Shown: positions 14,335-22,044, numbered from the stretch's first letter. The stretch is DNA of 22,546 bases from GCA-020343675 sp964462945 (GCA_964462945.1 CAYWZW010000081.1:1-22546), one strand, 5' to 3'. Translations and numbers: made by a program. The notes: a model not told the origin generated them from the letters alone.

Positions 14335-17211
14335 TCAAAACGGCTTGTCAAACGGCTGAGTCCTGCCGCTAAGCCCCCCAACCTCCGCCTCCGATAGAGC
14401 AGAGTTGTAGATGCGGGCATCGTCCACCGCGCCCACATAGAAATCGCTCGGGTCTATCGTCCCGGCATCGTCCCACTCCTGGCCTATCGACCACCGTGTT
14501 ACTGTGTCGAAGGTGAAGGTGGATGCATACGAGCCTTGCAGAATTCCATCGGCGTACACGTATCCGGTGTCGCCGCTCCTGACGTACGTCAGCAGATGCC
14601 ACTGGTCGTCATTGACAGCGGGGGGGAACTGTATGTCGCCATCATCATTCACATACGGATTGCCAGTTTGAATGCCAAACAACAAAGCGTATCCGCTGGT
14701 GGCGTCATTCGCTGCATACATGTTGCCCTCATCAGTCTGCGTGGTTTTGACCCATGCACTGAGTGTAATATTGGTGCTCGTGATGTCATTCACGACGCCG
14801 TCGATGGCGACATAATCGGCGCCGCGGAAGCTCATGGCGTTCGAGCCCACCTTGCCGGGTACGTAAACTGCAGGGGTCACACCCGAGGTGCCGTGGTTGC
14901 CTTTGCCGGAGGAGTCCTGCGTGTTGTTGTCGAACGTCCAGAGCCCTATCAGACCCGCGGTGTTCGGTGCGACCGGGGTGATCATCTGAGGCTCGTATGG
15001 ATAGAGCCGGATATCGTCAAAGTACAGTGTGCCAGCCGCCCCATTGCCGTCAATCCCGATGGCCAAGCTGCTAACACTCTGCACGTTCACCCCCGGCGCC
15101 GTCAGGTTGATGTTCCAGGGCTGCCAGCCTGTTCGCGCTATATTGCCGGCCTCTCCCGCATAAGTAATCTTGGAGTTGTTGATCTTCACATACAACTGCC
15201 CGGTGTTGGCCGCCGTGCCTTTGAACCAAAGCGTCAGGGTCTTGACGCCATGCTGTGTCCAATTTTGTGCAGGGGCAAAGGTGCGCTTGGCTTCCGAAAA
15301 CGTCTTGCCAGTCGTGTTGCTGTAGAAGAACGGCATGGACTGCTTGCCGCTGCGGACAATCGTCGTCTCGGCATAAGAAGGTTGAGGAGGGTCGTAGCCA
15401 ACGAGCGCTCCGTTGGTCGTAGTTCCAAAACCGTCAACCCATGACTCGAATATCCTGTGGCTTTGCGGGTCTGGCGGGTCAATGTCGTTGTAAGACTCGA
15501 AGTCCTCCACGACTATCATGTCGCTTGTCGTGAAGCTCCAGACGCTGCCTTCCCAGGTACTGGGTGTCTCAGCGTCGTTGACGTCGGCAACCTTCCAGTA
15601 GTAGCTCGTGTTCATATCGAGCGGTGGGGGGCTGTAGCTTGCGGTCGCTGTGCTGGCCACCGGGGCAGTCCCGTTTATCACGGCCTGCTCGTCGGTGCTC
15701 AGATAGACTTTGTGCGTGACGGCCTCTCTGCCCGCTCGCCAACTGAGGGTCGCACCTATTACGTCCACACCGGTGGCCCCGGCGGTCGGCGAGGGCGTGG
15801 TTGGATTCACAGGGAAGTAATAGAAACGGACCTCGCTGAGACAATACTGGGGCAGGATGCCTCCCCAGTTGCTGGTCGCAGTCAGCTTGACGTATTTCGC
15901 CGCCACGCCGGCAAAGCCAACTGTGGTATCGTGTGCATACCCAGCCGCACCGGGCGCCTTGGTGAATTGAGGCACGCCCGCCAGGGCTGTCCAATCGGTA
16001 CCATTGCTCGAATGCTCGACGGTCACATCCTTGAGTCCGAAACCGAAAAGGCCCTCAAGGGCCTGATTGGAGTTCCAAACCCACATCTCGTCCAGTTTGT
16101 AAGCCTTGTCGAATTCGTATTGGAGCCAGGCCCCGGCTGGCTCAATGCCGCTGAGCCACATGTCCTCGGCCCGCGTCGAGTGCAGATCGTTCGCGTCCAG
16201 GCCCGAACCGTTTATCGTATTCTCAGGGCCGAATGCGGGCCCGCCCACACTGGACGCCGTGGCGATGATGTTCGCGCCGTCAACGGGATAAGAATAGGAC
16301 TCGGTCGTGAAACTCCAAACATTGCCTGCGGTTACCCCACCCTTGGGCGGAGCGTTGTTCTCATCGACGCGCCAGTAGTACGTCGTGCTGTACTCGAGCC
16401 GTCCGGGATCATAGATGGCGGCACTCTGGGTGGTGCCGCCAACGCCGGCGCTGACATCGTTGAAGTTCTTGCTGAAATACAGGGTGTGCCCATTGGTCGC
16501 CGTGGCGTAGATTCCGGCCCTCCAGCTAAGGTCCGTATCCCGCGAGACCTCTGTTTGCCCGTCTGCCGGGTAGGGTTCCGTCGCACTGCCCAACGTATAT
16601 TCTATATGGAGCAGAGGTTCATAGCCCGTGTCCGCCGGCTTGTGGACGGTTACGTGGCTTAGAGAGGGATTGGCCGGGTCCTGGTTGAATACCAACACGA
16701 TGCTGTTTCCCGCTCCCCAACCGGGCTGGTTGACGATCTCCGCGATGACAGCGGAGATATCCGAGGTCTCGTGTCTCTCATTATCTATAAGCCAATTCGT
16801 CGGACTCCACTTGGCCACCGCCGTCGTCAGGGGTCTATTCGAGATATCCCCGGGCGTGGTGGAAAACGCAGGTGCATTGGGAGTCAGATGCGCCTGGATG
16901 ATGATGTTAACGGCGGCATTGGTCTCAAGCTCTTCTGTAAACAGTACGACATACGCATTGGTAATGGTGGCGCCGGCGGGAACTTGCACGACCGTAAACC
17001 GCAGGCCTATCACCTGTATGCCGCCATCATCCATAAACTCCAGGTCGCTGCTGCCGGTGTCCATAGGCCCCGTCGGCGTCGGGTTACTCTGTTCAACGGC
17101 ATCGTTATTGGTAGTGATTTTGCCTTCCCACGTCTCACCAAGGACGACATTGGCGCCGCCCCAGCCCAGAAAGAGAGCCAGGCAAATAAAACAAGACAAT
17201 TTTCTACACAT
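14335..17211 (-). CDS. Surface protein C: large secreted modular protein with discoidin and LamG domains
   Basis: 958-residue exported protein. Two ATGs (17217 and 17211) follow the GGAGG; 17211 is chosen because spacing is 9 nt rather than 3 and because MCRK matches the MCSK and MCKK starts of the paralogues. Signal peptide to about residue 25. Modules: DNRLRE/CBM-like sandwich (26-206, GSSDLEF, ITNAYVVL); Fn3-like repeat (208-304); F5/8 type C (discoidin) domain (306-465: YPVDGANIIATASSV, GAWLQYEFDKAYKLDEMWVWN, YCLSEVRFYYF); Fn3-like repeat (468-562); jellyroll (564-740, MIVVEDFESYND to LYFDDIRLYPYEP); LamG (750-948), very similar to that of protein B. No catalytic residues or anchor are evident. 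The discoidin and LamG domains point to binding of glycans or other surface ligands. Own promoter, leader and hairpin. Confidence 0.85.
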   Translation of the reverse strand: MCRKLSCFICLALFLGWGGANVVLGETWEGKITTNNDAVEQSNPTPTGPMDTGSSDLEFMDDGGIQVIGLRFTVVQVPAGATITNAYVVLFTEELETNAAVNIIIQAHLTPNAPAFSTTPGDISNRPLTTAVAKWSPTNWLIDNERHETSDISAVIAEIVNQPGWGAGNSIVLVFNQDPANPSLSHVTVHKPADTGYEPLLHIEYTLGSATEPYPADGQTEVSRDTDLSWRAGIYATATNGHTLYFSKNFNDVSAGVGGTTQSAAIYDPGRLEYSTTYYWRVDENNAPPKGGVTAGNVWSFTTESYSYPVDGANIIATASSVGGPAFGPENTINGSGLDANDLHSTRAEDMWLSGIEPAGAWLQYEFDKAYKLDEMWVWNSNQALEGLFGFGLKDVTVEHSSNGTDWTALAGVPQFTKAPGAAGYAHDTTVGFAGVAAKYVKLTATSNWGGILPQYCLSEVRFYYFPVNPTTPSPTAGATGVDVIGATLSWRAGREAVTHKVYLSTDEQAVINGTAPVASTATASYSPPPLDMNTSYYWKVADVNDAETPSTWEGSVWSFTTSDMIVVEDFESYNDIDPPDPQSHRIFESWVDGFGTTTNGALVGYDPPQPSYAETTIVRSGKQSMPFFYSNTTGKTFSEAKRTFAPAQNWTQHGVKTLTLWFKGTAANTGQLYVKINNSKITYAGEAGNIARTGWQPWNINLTAPGVNVQSVSSLAIGIDGNGAAGTLYFDDIRLYPYEPQMITPVAPNTAGLIGLWTFDNNTQDSSGKGNHGTSGVTPAVYVPGKVGSNAMSFRGADYVAIDGVVNDITSTNITLSAWVKTTQTDEGNMYAANDATSGYALLFGIQTGNPYVNDDGDIQFPPAVNDDQWHLLTYVRSGDTGYVYADGILQGSYASTFTFDTVTRWSIGQEWDDAGTIDPSDFYVGAVDDARIYNSALSEAEVGGLSGRTQPFDKPF

Positions 17212-17459
17212 GGTCATAATCCTCCACACAAAAAGAATTAAAAAAAGTTGCGCCTCAACTACACGCCAAAGCGTTCGGCAATCAGTCTCACTGCTGCCAC
17301 ACTCTGCTAATACCCGCCTTCGATAAGTGTTTAAAATGTGATAATGCCTCCTTCCTTCCAAGGCCCGATATGAGCGGCTGATCAAGAAGCCAAGACCGAG
17401 ACAACTACAAGCATGGTGCTTGTCGGAAGCACGAAAAAACCACAGGCTCCAACCACACT
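17212..17459 (-). promoter_or_regulatory. 5' leader of surface protein gene C
   Basis: About 248 nt. It carries GGAAGGAAGGAGG (the GAAGGAAGGAGG core at 17347-17358, 136 nt before the ATG), GTGTGGCAGCAGTG ... GCTTTGGCGTGTAG (17252-17303) and TTTTTGTGTGGAGGATT at the start codon, in the same order and spacing as in the leader of gene B. An in-frame open stretch extends 58 codons upstream of the chosen start but is judged untranslated leader. Confidence 0.6.
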
Positions 17460-17465
17460 ATTTGA

Positions 17466-17495
17466 TTTATACCAAATTCTCTCACCCCCCGTCAA
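17466..17495 (-). promoter_or_regulatory. Promoter of surface protein gene C
   Basis: Minus strand: TTGACG (17490-17495), 18-nt spacer, TATAAA (17466-17471). Same architecture and flanks as the promoters at 4311 and 14086. Confidence 0.8.
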
Positions 17496-17645
17496 GAAAA
17501 ATTTCGGACAAGACTAAAAATCTCGTTTTTTCGACAGGATTGAACAGAAATATCGAACCCTCAACCACCCGGTCCACGCGAATTAGGATAGTTAATTTCA
17601 TTCCCCCGTGTACCAGCGCAGCCGCACGTCGCCGGCCTCGATTTT

Positions 17646-17674
17646 TTGACAAAGTTGCATCAGCTTGGTATTAT
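17646..17674 (+). promoter_or_regulatory. Promoter of the restriction-modification gene
   Basis: Consensus TTGACA (17646-17651), 17-nt spacer, TATTAT (17669-17674), near-ideal sigma-70 spacing. Transcription would start near 17681, about 45 nt before the chosen ATG. It shows that a TTG start at 17646 cannot be real. Confidence 0.85.
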
Positions 17675-17726
17675 TTTTGGAAGCCTACGCCGTCTTTGTT
17701 TCTGGAACAGAGGAAAAAGGTGCCGA

Positions 17727-20700
17727 ATGGACAAAATACCCGCCAGAATAGCCGAGCTTGTGGAGACCTTTGACCGGCATGTCGAAGCGTACCGTTCGCA
17801 GCAATATAACGAGACTCAGCTTCGCCGGGAATTCATTGACCCATTCTTCGAGGAATTGGGCTGGGACGTGCCAAACAAAGCCGGCTACGCCCAGGCTTAC
17901 AAGGACGTCATTCACGAAGATGCGATAAAGGTGGGCGGGGCCACCAAGGCGCCCGATTACTGCTTTCGCATCGGCGGGGTCCGCAAATTCTTTCTCGAAG
18001 CGAAGAAACCGTCCGTGGACATCAAAGGCGACCCGCACCCGGCTTACCAACTGAGGCGTTATGCCTGGTCGGCGAAACTGCCGCTTTCGGTCCTGACCGA
18101 TTTCGAGGAGTTCGCCGTTTACGACTGCCGGATACGCCCCCGGCACACCGACAAGGCCGACGCCGCAAGGATTATGCTCTTCAATTACAAAGACTACCTG
18201 AAAGACTGGTCTGAAATTGCCGAGGTTTTCAGTAAAGAGGCAATCCTGAAAGGGTCGTTCGACAAATTCGCCGCCGCGACAAAGGGCAAACGCGGGACGA
18301 GCACCGTCGATAAAGAATTCCTCTCAGAGATTGAAACGTGGCGGGGTATGCTCGCTCGAATTATCGCCCTGCGGAACAGGGCGCTATCCGTGAGGGAAAT
18401 CAACTTCGCCGTTCAGCGGACGATTGACAGGATCCTGTTTCTAAGGATGTGCGAGGACCGGGGGATAGAGCTTTACGGCCAGCTTCAGGCAATAAGCAGC
18501 GGCGAGCGAACGTATCCGAGGCTTTGCGAGGTTTTCGAGAGGGCCGACCAGAGGTACAACTCCGGCCTGTTTCACTTTCACGAGGAGCCTAACCGCCCGG
18601 AGCCGCCGGACCAGTTGACGCCGAACCTGGCCATCGACGACAAAGACCTCAAATGGATCTTACATAGTCTTTACTACCCGCAAAGCCCCTACGAATTCTC
18701 CGTCCTGCCGGCGGAAATCTTGGGCAACGTCTATGAACAATTCCTCGGCAAAGTCATCACGCTTACTTCGGGCCACCGCGCCACCGTCGAGGACAAGCCC
18801 GAGGTGAAAAAAGCCGGCGGCGTTTATTACACGCCTTCGTATATTGTCGATTACATCGTCAAGAACACGGTAGGCAGGCTCCTCGGCGACTTTGTCATTC
18901 CGAGCGCACCTGTCCCGAGCGTAGTCGAGGGAGCCGAGGAATCTGTTTTTAGTTGTCATTCCCGCGAAAGCGGGAATCCACCAGCAGGACAGCGGTTAAC
19001 TCCAAAGCAAGTCTCCAATATCAAAATCCTGGACCCCGCCTGCGGCTCAGGCTCGTTTCTAATCGGTGCGTATCAGTATTTGCTCGATTGGCACCTGAAA
19101 TACTACACCGAGAGCGACCCTGAAAAACACGCAAAAGGCCGAGAGCCGAAAATCTATGAAGCTAACTCCATTCGTCATTGCGAGGAGTCCTTCGACGAGG
19201 CTCAGGATGAACTCCGCGACGAAATCGCCGGGATGGCTTGCGCCACAATCTCAAACTACCGTCTCACCATCGCCGAGAAAAAGCGAATCCTGCTCAACAG
19301 CATCTTCGGCGTCGATATCGATTCGCAGGCCGTCGAAGTCACGAAGCTGTCGCTGCTCCTGAAGGTCCTCGAAGGCGAAAGCTCCGAAACCATCGAGAAT
19401 CAGTATCGCCTCTTCCACGAACGGGCGCTGCCCGACCTGGCCGCCAACATCAAGTGCGGCAACTCCCTCATCGGCCCCGACTTCTTCGACAACCTTGACC
19501 CGTCCGTCATTGCGAGCGAACCTGTCCCGAGCGCAGTCGAGGGAGCCGAGGAATCTGTTCAAGCAGGTCATTCCCGCGATTCTTCCTGTCATTCCCGCGA
19601 TCCTTCCTGTCATTCCCGCGAAAGCGGGAATCCAGACGACCTGCGCACCCGCATCAACGCCTTCGACTGGCACGCCGAATTCCCCGAAATCTTCACCCGC
19701 CCAAACCCCGGCTTCGACGCCGTCATCGGAAACCCTCCCTATGGTGCAGATTTCCCTGATATCACCCTGAGTTATCTGAAGCCGCGTTTCTCGACTTGTG
19801 TCTGGAGATGCGAGAGTTACATGTTGTTCGTGGAAAAGGCCGTCCGACTACTTAGCAAGGGAGGTCACTTCGGCTATATAATTCCCGATACCTACTTAAA
19901 CCTCAGATTCACCCAGCCGCTGCGAGAACTCCTTCTCAAAAGCACCGTGGTTCAACAAGTCGTCTCGCTGCCTGCGAGCGTCTTTGCGGGGACCACAGTC
20001 GACACAACGCTCCTCTTCGTCGAAAAAGCTGACCCCTCAGAACCCTACCACGAGAGCGAGGTACAGGTCAAAACCTTCAATAAGAAGCGAAAGATAGATA
20101 GTATCACGAATCCTGATTATGAATTTCACGTCGCTACCGGACTGTGGCATGAGCATAGCGCGTTCCTTGTCCATACCAGTCCTCAGCAGATCGCCATGGC
20201 GTCGAAGATAGAATCCGAGAATCACTATCTGTGCGACTACGCGGATGTATTTTACGGCATCAAGGTATACCAGGTCGGCAAGGGCACGCCACCTCAAACG
20301 GAAGCGGTACTTGAGGTTAAGCCTTTCACATCTGAGAGCAAGGTGGATGGCTCATTCTCACCTCTGTTTGATGGCAAGCACATTGCGCGCTATGCGCTTC
20401 TTTGGAAGGAAAACAACTGGGTCAAATATGGATCTTGGGTAGCCGAACCGAGGAAGCCCGAAAAGTACGAAGGAGAGAAACTCTTAATCCGGAAAATTGT
20501 CGGCAAGACGCTAATTGCGACATATTACGCGCACACATCCTACTGTAACACACTGTTATATGTTCTGAAACTGAAGCCAAAGACTGCCCTGACCTACCTC
20601 TATCTTTTGGGTATACTGAATTCGCAATCTGCGGCTTGGTACTTCCGCAGGAAATTCCAGATCAGCGACACCGATACTTTTCCTCAGATAATGATTCGCG

Positions 20701-20942
20701 ATATATTGAAGTTGCCGGTTCCCCACCCTGGAAAATCAGACCATGACAGAGTGGCGGAACTGGTCGAGCGGATGTTGGATCTGCACAAGCAGTTGGCCGC
20801 CGCCAAAATCCCCGCCGAAAAGACGCGAATTCAGCGGCAAATCGACGCCACCGACCACCAGATCGATAAATTGGTGTATGAGTTGTACGGGTTGACGGAG
20901 GAGGAGATAAGGATAGTGGAGGGGGAAGAAAGATGCCTTTAA
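17727..20942 (+). CDS. Type IIG restriction-modification enzyme (fused nuclease-methyltransferase-specificity)
   Basis: 1071 residues from the ATG at 17727, which has AAGG 8 nt upstream and lies after the promoter. Domains: N-terminal PD-(D/E)XK-like nuclease with PD77...E91-A-K93; helical linker; gamma-type adenine methyltransferase of the Eco57I/TaqI kind with GVYYTPSYIVDYIV (365-378), motif I DPACGSGSF (from 436), LTIAEKKRILLNSIFGVDID, KCGNSLIG and catalytic NPPY (669-672); TaqI-like target-recognition region (about 780-1000); and a C-terminal helix ending QIDKLVYELYGLTEEE. It would methylate adenine in its target site and cut unmethylated DNA in a single chain. Oddities: three blocks of dispersed repeats lie in frame within the methyltransferase, adding roughly 90 residues between conserved motifs, and the 3' end is repeated twice downstream. 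The frame is open throughout. Activity with these inserts is unproven. Confidence 0.9.
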   Translation: MDKIPARIAELVETFDRHVEAYRSQQYNETQLRREFIDPFFEELGWDVPNKAGYAQAYKDVIHEDAIKVGGATKAPDYCFRIGGVRKFFLEAKKPSVDIKGDPHPAYQLRRYAWSAKLPLSVLTDFEEFAVYDCRIRPRHTDKADAARIMLFNYKDYLKDWSEIAEVFSKEAILKGSFDKFAAATKGKRGTSTVDKEFLSEIETWRGMLARIIALRNRALSVREINFAVQRTIDRILFLRMCEDRGIELYGQLQAISSGERTYPRLCEVFERADQRYNSGLFHFHEEPNRPEPPDQLTPNLAIDDKDLKWILHSLYYPQSPYEFSVLPAEILGNVYEQFLGKVITLTSGHRATVEDKPEVKKAGGVYYTPSYIVDYIVKNTVGRLLGDFVIPSAPVPSVVEGAEESVFSCHSRESGNPPAGQRLTPKQVSNIKILDPACGSGSFLIGAYQYLLDWHLKYYTESDPEKHAKGREPKIYEANSIRHCEESFDEAQDELRDEIAGMACATISNYRLTIAEKKRILLNSIFGVDIDSQAVEVTKLSLLLKVLEGESSETIENQYRLFHERALPDLAANIKCGNSLIGPDFFDNLDPSVIASEPVPSAVEGAEESVQAGHSRDSSCHSRDPSCHSRESGNPDDLRTRINAFDWHAEFPEIFTRPNPGFDAVIGNPPYGADFPDITLSYLKPRFSTCVWRCESYMLFVEKAVRLLSKGGHFGYIIPDTYLNLRFTQPLRELLLKSTVVQQVVSLPASVFAGTTVDTTLLFVEKADPSEPYHESEVQVKTFNKKRKIDSITNPDYEFHVATGLWHEHSAFLVHTSPQQIAMASKIESENHYLCDYADVFYGIKVYQVGKGTPPQTEAVLEVKPFTSESKVDGSFSPLFDGKHIARYALLWKENNWVKYGSWVAEPRKPEKYEGEKLLIRKIVGKTLIATYYAHTSYCNTLLYVLKLKPKTALTYLYLLGILNSQSAAWYFRRKFQISDTDTFPQIMIRDILKLPVPHPGKSDHDRVAELVERMLDLHKQLAAAKIPAEKTRIQRQIDATDHQIDKLVYELYGLTEEEIRIVEGEERCL
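18896..18947 (+). repeat. Dispersed repeat type 1, copy a (inside the RM gene)
   Basis: 52 bp, CATTCCGAGCG ... CCTGTCCCGAGCG ... GAGGAATCTGTT, with ATTCC / GGAAT ends in inverted orientation. It is 49/52 identical to 19508-19559. In frame it encodes about 17 residues including VPSVVEGAEESV, between GRLLGD and the motif I region. It resembles small intergenic palindromic repeats rather than protein-coding sequence. Confidence 0.8.
18955..18980 (+). repeat. Dispersed palindromic repeat type 2, copy a (inside the RM gene)
   Basis: Perfect 8-bp stem ATTCCCGC / GCGGGAAT closed by a GAAA tetraloop, with GTC before and CCA after. Encodes CHSRESGNP in the RM frame. It directly follows a type 1 copy, as at the third insertion site. 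Confidence 0.85.
19174..19228 (+). repeat. Dispersed repeat type 3 (inside the RM gene)
   Basis: GTCATTGCGAGGAGTCC followed by TTCGACGAGGCTCAGGATGA and GCGACGAAATCGC. This is a composite of two motifs that I know as common intergenic repeats in bacterial genomes. It encodes RHCEESFDEAQDELRDEIA in frame, between the conserved motif I helix and LTIAEKKRILLN, where related enzymes have a short loop. Confidence 0.65.
19508..19559 (+). repeat. Dispersed repeat type 1, copy b (inside the RM gene)
   Basis: Second copy of the 52-bp element, three substitutions from 18896-18947. Encodes VPSAVEGAEESV in frame, between NSLIGPDFFDNL and the INAFDWHAEFPEIF motif. Confidence 0.8.
19567..19635 (+). repeat. 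Type 2 repeat with 21-bp tandem duplications (inside the RM gene)
   Basis: GTCATTCCCGCGA starts at 19567, 19588 and 19609. The first two units are 21 bp and lack the right arm; the third is a complete palindrome ending GCGGGAATCCAG. In protein this gives HSRDSSC, HSRDPSC, HSRESGN: a seven-residue repeat. A period of 21 keeps the reading frame. Confidence 0.85.
20847..20942 (+). repeat. RM 3'-tail repeat, copy 1 (native end of the RM gene)
   Basis: The last 31 codons and stop of the RM gene: ATDHQIDKLVYELYGLTEEE and on. This is the reference for two downstream copies, at 21528 and 22100, which encode the same peptide core but not the rest of the enzyme. Confidence 0.85.
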
Positions 20943-21550
20943 ATCATACATCAATATATTCGGAACTGACGGATCGGCATTTTATGGCGATTGGGAAGTT
21001 AGCCGTTGAGTGCTCAAATATAGAGTTTTTACTTGGGGTACTCTTAAGTCGTCTCCTAATTACTCCTGAATTCTTAGGAAGAACCTATACGGATAATTTG
21101 AGCGTGGCAAAAATACAAGATGCGATCACTAATGCGCTTGATATTCATCAGTACCGTTATAGGTGCAAAATCATTTCAGAAGAAAACCTGAGCGAAATAT
21201 CGCAGATTAATAAAAGAATAACCGAAGTAAGGACATTGAGAAATAAGTTGGCTCATTTCTGCTGGATGAGGTCGAACGATGAAAAAATGTTTGGAACAAG
21301 ATTTTCTGGAAAAGTATCGAAGAACAAAAAGCCAGATAAAGATTGTATAACTTTGGACGTGAAAGAGTTGGAAAAAGCATATAAAGAAGCCTATGAAATA
21401 GTTGATGCTCTCTCAAAGATAGTCCAAAAATTGCCGCAATTAGAAGAGGATGAATTGCTTCGCGGAGCTGTTCTGCGGATTCCTAATTACGCTCCGGCAC
21501 AGCCGTCGACTTCATTTCGGAATGACAGCGACCGACGGCCAGATCGATAA
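20933..21550 (+). CDS. HEPN-like domain protein, possible RNase toxin or defence protein
   Basis: 205 residues, start overlapping the RM stop by 10 nt and preceded by a G-rich GGAGGGGGAAG ribosome binding site. A helical protein with the motif LRNKLAHF: R103-N-x3-H108 fits the R-x4-6-H signature of HEPN domains, with the usual polar residue after R. Many HEPN proteins are metal-independent RNases in toxin-antitoxin, abortive infection and restriction islands, though some are inactive. The gene is clearly AT-richer than the RM gene (21 G+C of 60 at 21181-21240 against 36 of 60 at 18001-18060), a sign of separate origin. Its last residues (SFRNDSDRRPDR) come from reading the RM tail copy 2 in another frame, so the native C-terminus is probably lost. 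No antitoxin is recognised nearby. Confidence 0.65.
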   Translation: MPLNHTSIYSELTDRHFMAIGKLAVECSNIEFLLGVLLSRLLITPEFLGRTYTDNLSVAKIQDAITNALDIHQYRYRCKIISEENLSEISQINKRITEVRTLRNKLAHFCWMRSNDEKMFGTRFSGKVSKNKKPDKDCITLDVKELEKAYKEAYEIVDALSKIVQKLPQLEEDELLRGAVLRIPNYAPAQPSTSFRNDSDRRPDR

Positions 21551-21617
21551 ATTAGTTTATGACCTCTACGGCCTGACGGCGGACGAAATCGCGATTTTTG
21601 AAGGCAAAGACAAGTAA
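21522..21617 (+). pseudogene. RM 3'-tail repeat, copy 2 (orphan end of an RM gene)
   Basis: A 31-codon stretch, MTATDGQIDKLVYDLYGLTA and on to TAA at 21615, matches the end of the RM gene at 20847-20942. The DNA differs mostly at third positions (TTAGTTTAT against TTGGTGTAT) while the peptide is kept. It is in a different frame from the HEPN gene whose 3' end it overlaps. The rest of the RM gene is absent, so this is a remnant or a landing scar. Just before it, TTTCGGAATGACA resembles an inverted half of the type 1 repeat. Confidence 0.8.
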
Positions 21618-21705
21618 CAAACAAGTTGAAGAGGATTAGAAAAGTTAGAATTCTGTGGGAATCTGATTAACGAGAGCGGTTAAAAATCCTTCAAGGAGAT
21701 AAATA

Positions 21706-22044
21706 ATGAACAATGAAAATATGTTGAAGCAATTCGTGCATTCGTATGTCTATGCTCCTTTTTTAGGTACCAGTTTTCTTTTTGGGCTAATGTTATTGTT
21801 TTGCAGGGATCTTGATTCAACTATCCAAACTATTTTAGTACCCGCTATCGCTGTTTACATCATTGGCACTTTGCTTCTCGGTTATGTATGCTCCGAACTT
21901 GACAGGATAAATTGCGTCAGGGCGGCAAACAACGATAAAAAACCCGGGCCGCAACGCCGGTACGTCATAGGGATAATCTGGTCTCTTCATGGAATTTGGT
22001 TTCTGTTGTTATTGAGCTATCTGTTCTGGAAAAGCGTACTATGA
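21706..22044 (+). CDS. Small membrane protein of unknown function, three predicted helices
   Basis: 112 residues with AAGGAGATAAATA before the ATG, an excellent ribosome binding site. Hydrophobic segments lie at about 16-32 (FLGTSFLFGLMLLF), 39-61 (TIQTILVPAIAVYIIGTLLL) and 85-107 (YVIGIIWSLHGIWFLLLLSY); a charged loop DRINCVRAANNDKKPGPQRR separates the last two. No family is recognised. It is AT-rich like the HEPN gene and lies between tail copies 2 and 3. Small membrane proteins are common partners in phage-defence loci, but nothing in the sequence proves such a role. Confidence 0.6.
   Translation: MNNENMLKQFVHSYVYAPFLGTSFLFGLMLLFCRDLDSTIQTILVPAIAVYIIGTLLLGYVCSELDRINCVRAANNDKKPGPQRRYVIGIIWSLHGIWFLLLLSYLFWKSVL

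Noticed and set aside
17646..17726. A TTG start extending the RM protein by 27 residues
   Set aside because: The TTG is the first three bases of the -35 box of a consensus promoter; the ATG at 17727 has a ribosome binding site and begins the conserved sequence.
19567..19635. CRISPR-like short repeats
   Set aside because: Directly adjoining 21-bp units without unique spacers, inside a coding gene; explained by tandem duplication of a palindromic repeat arm.
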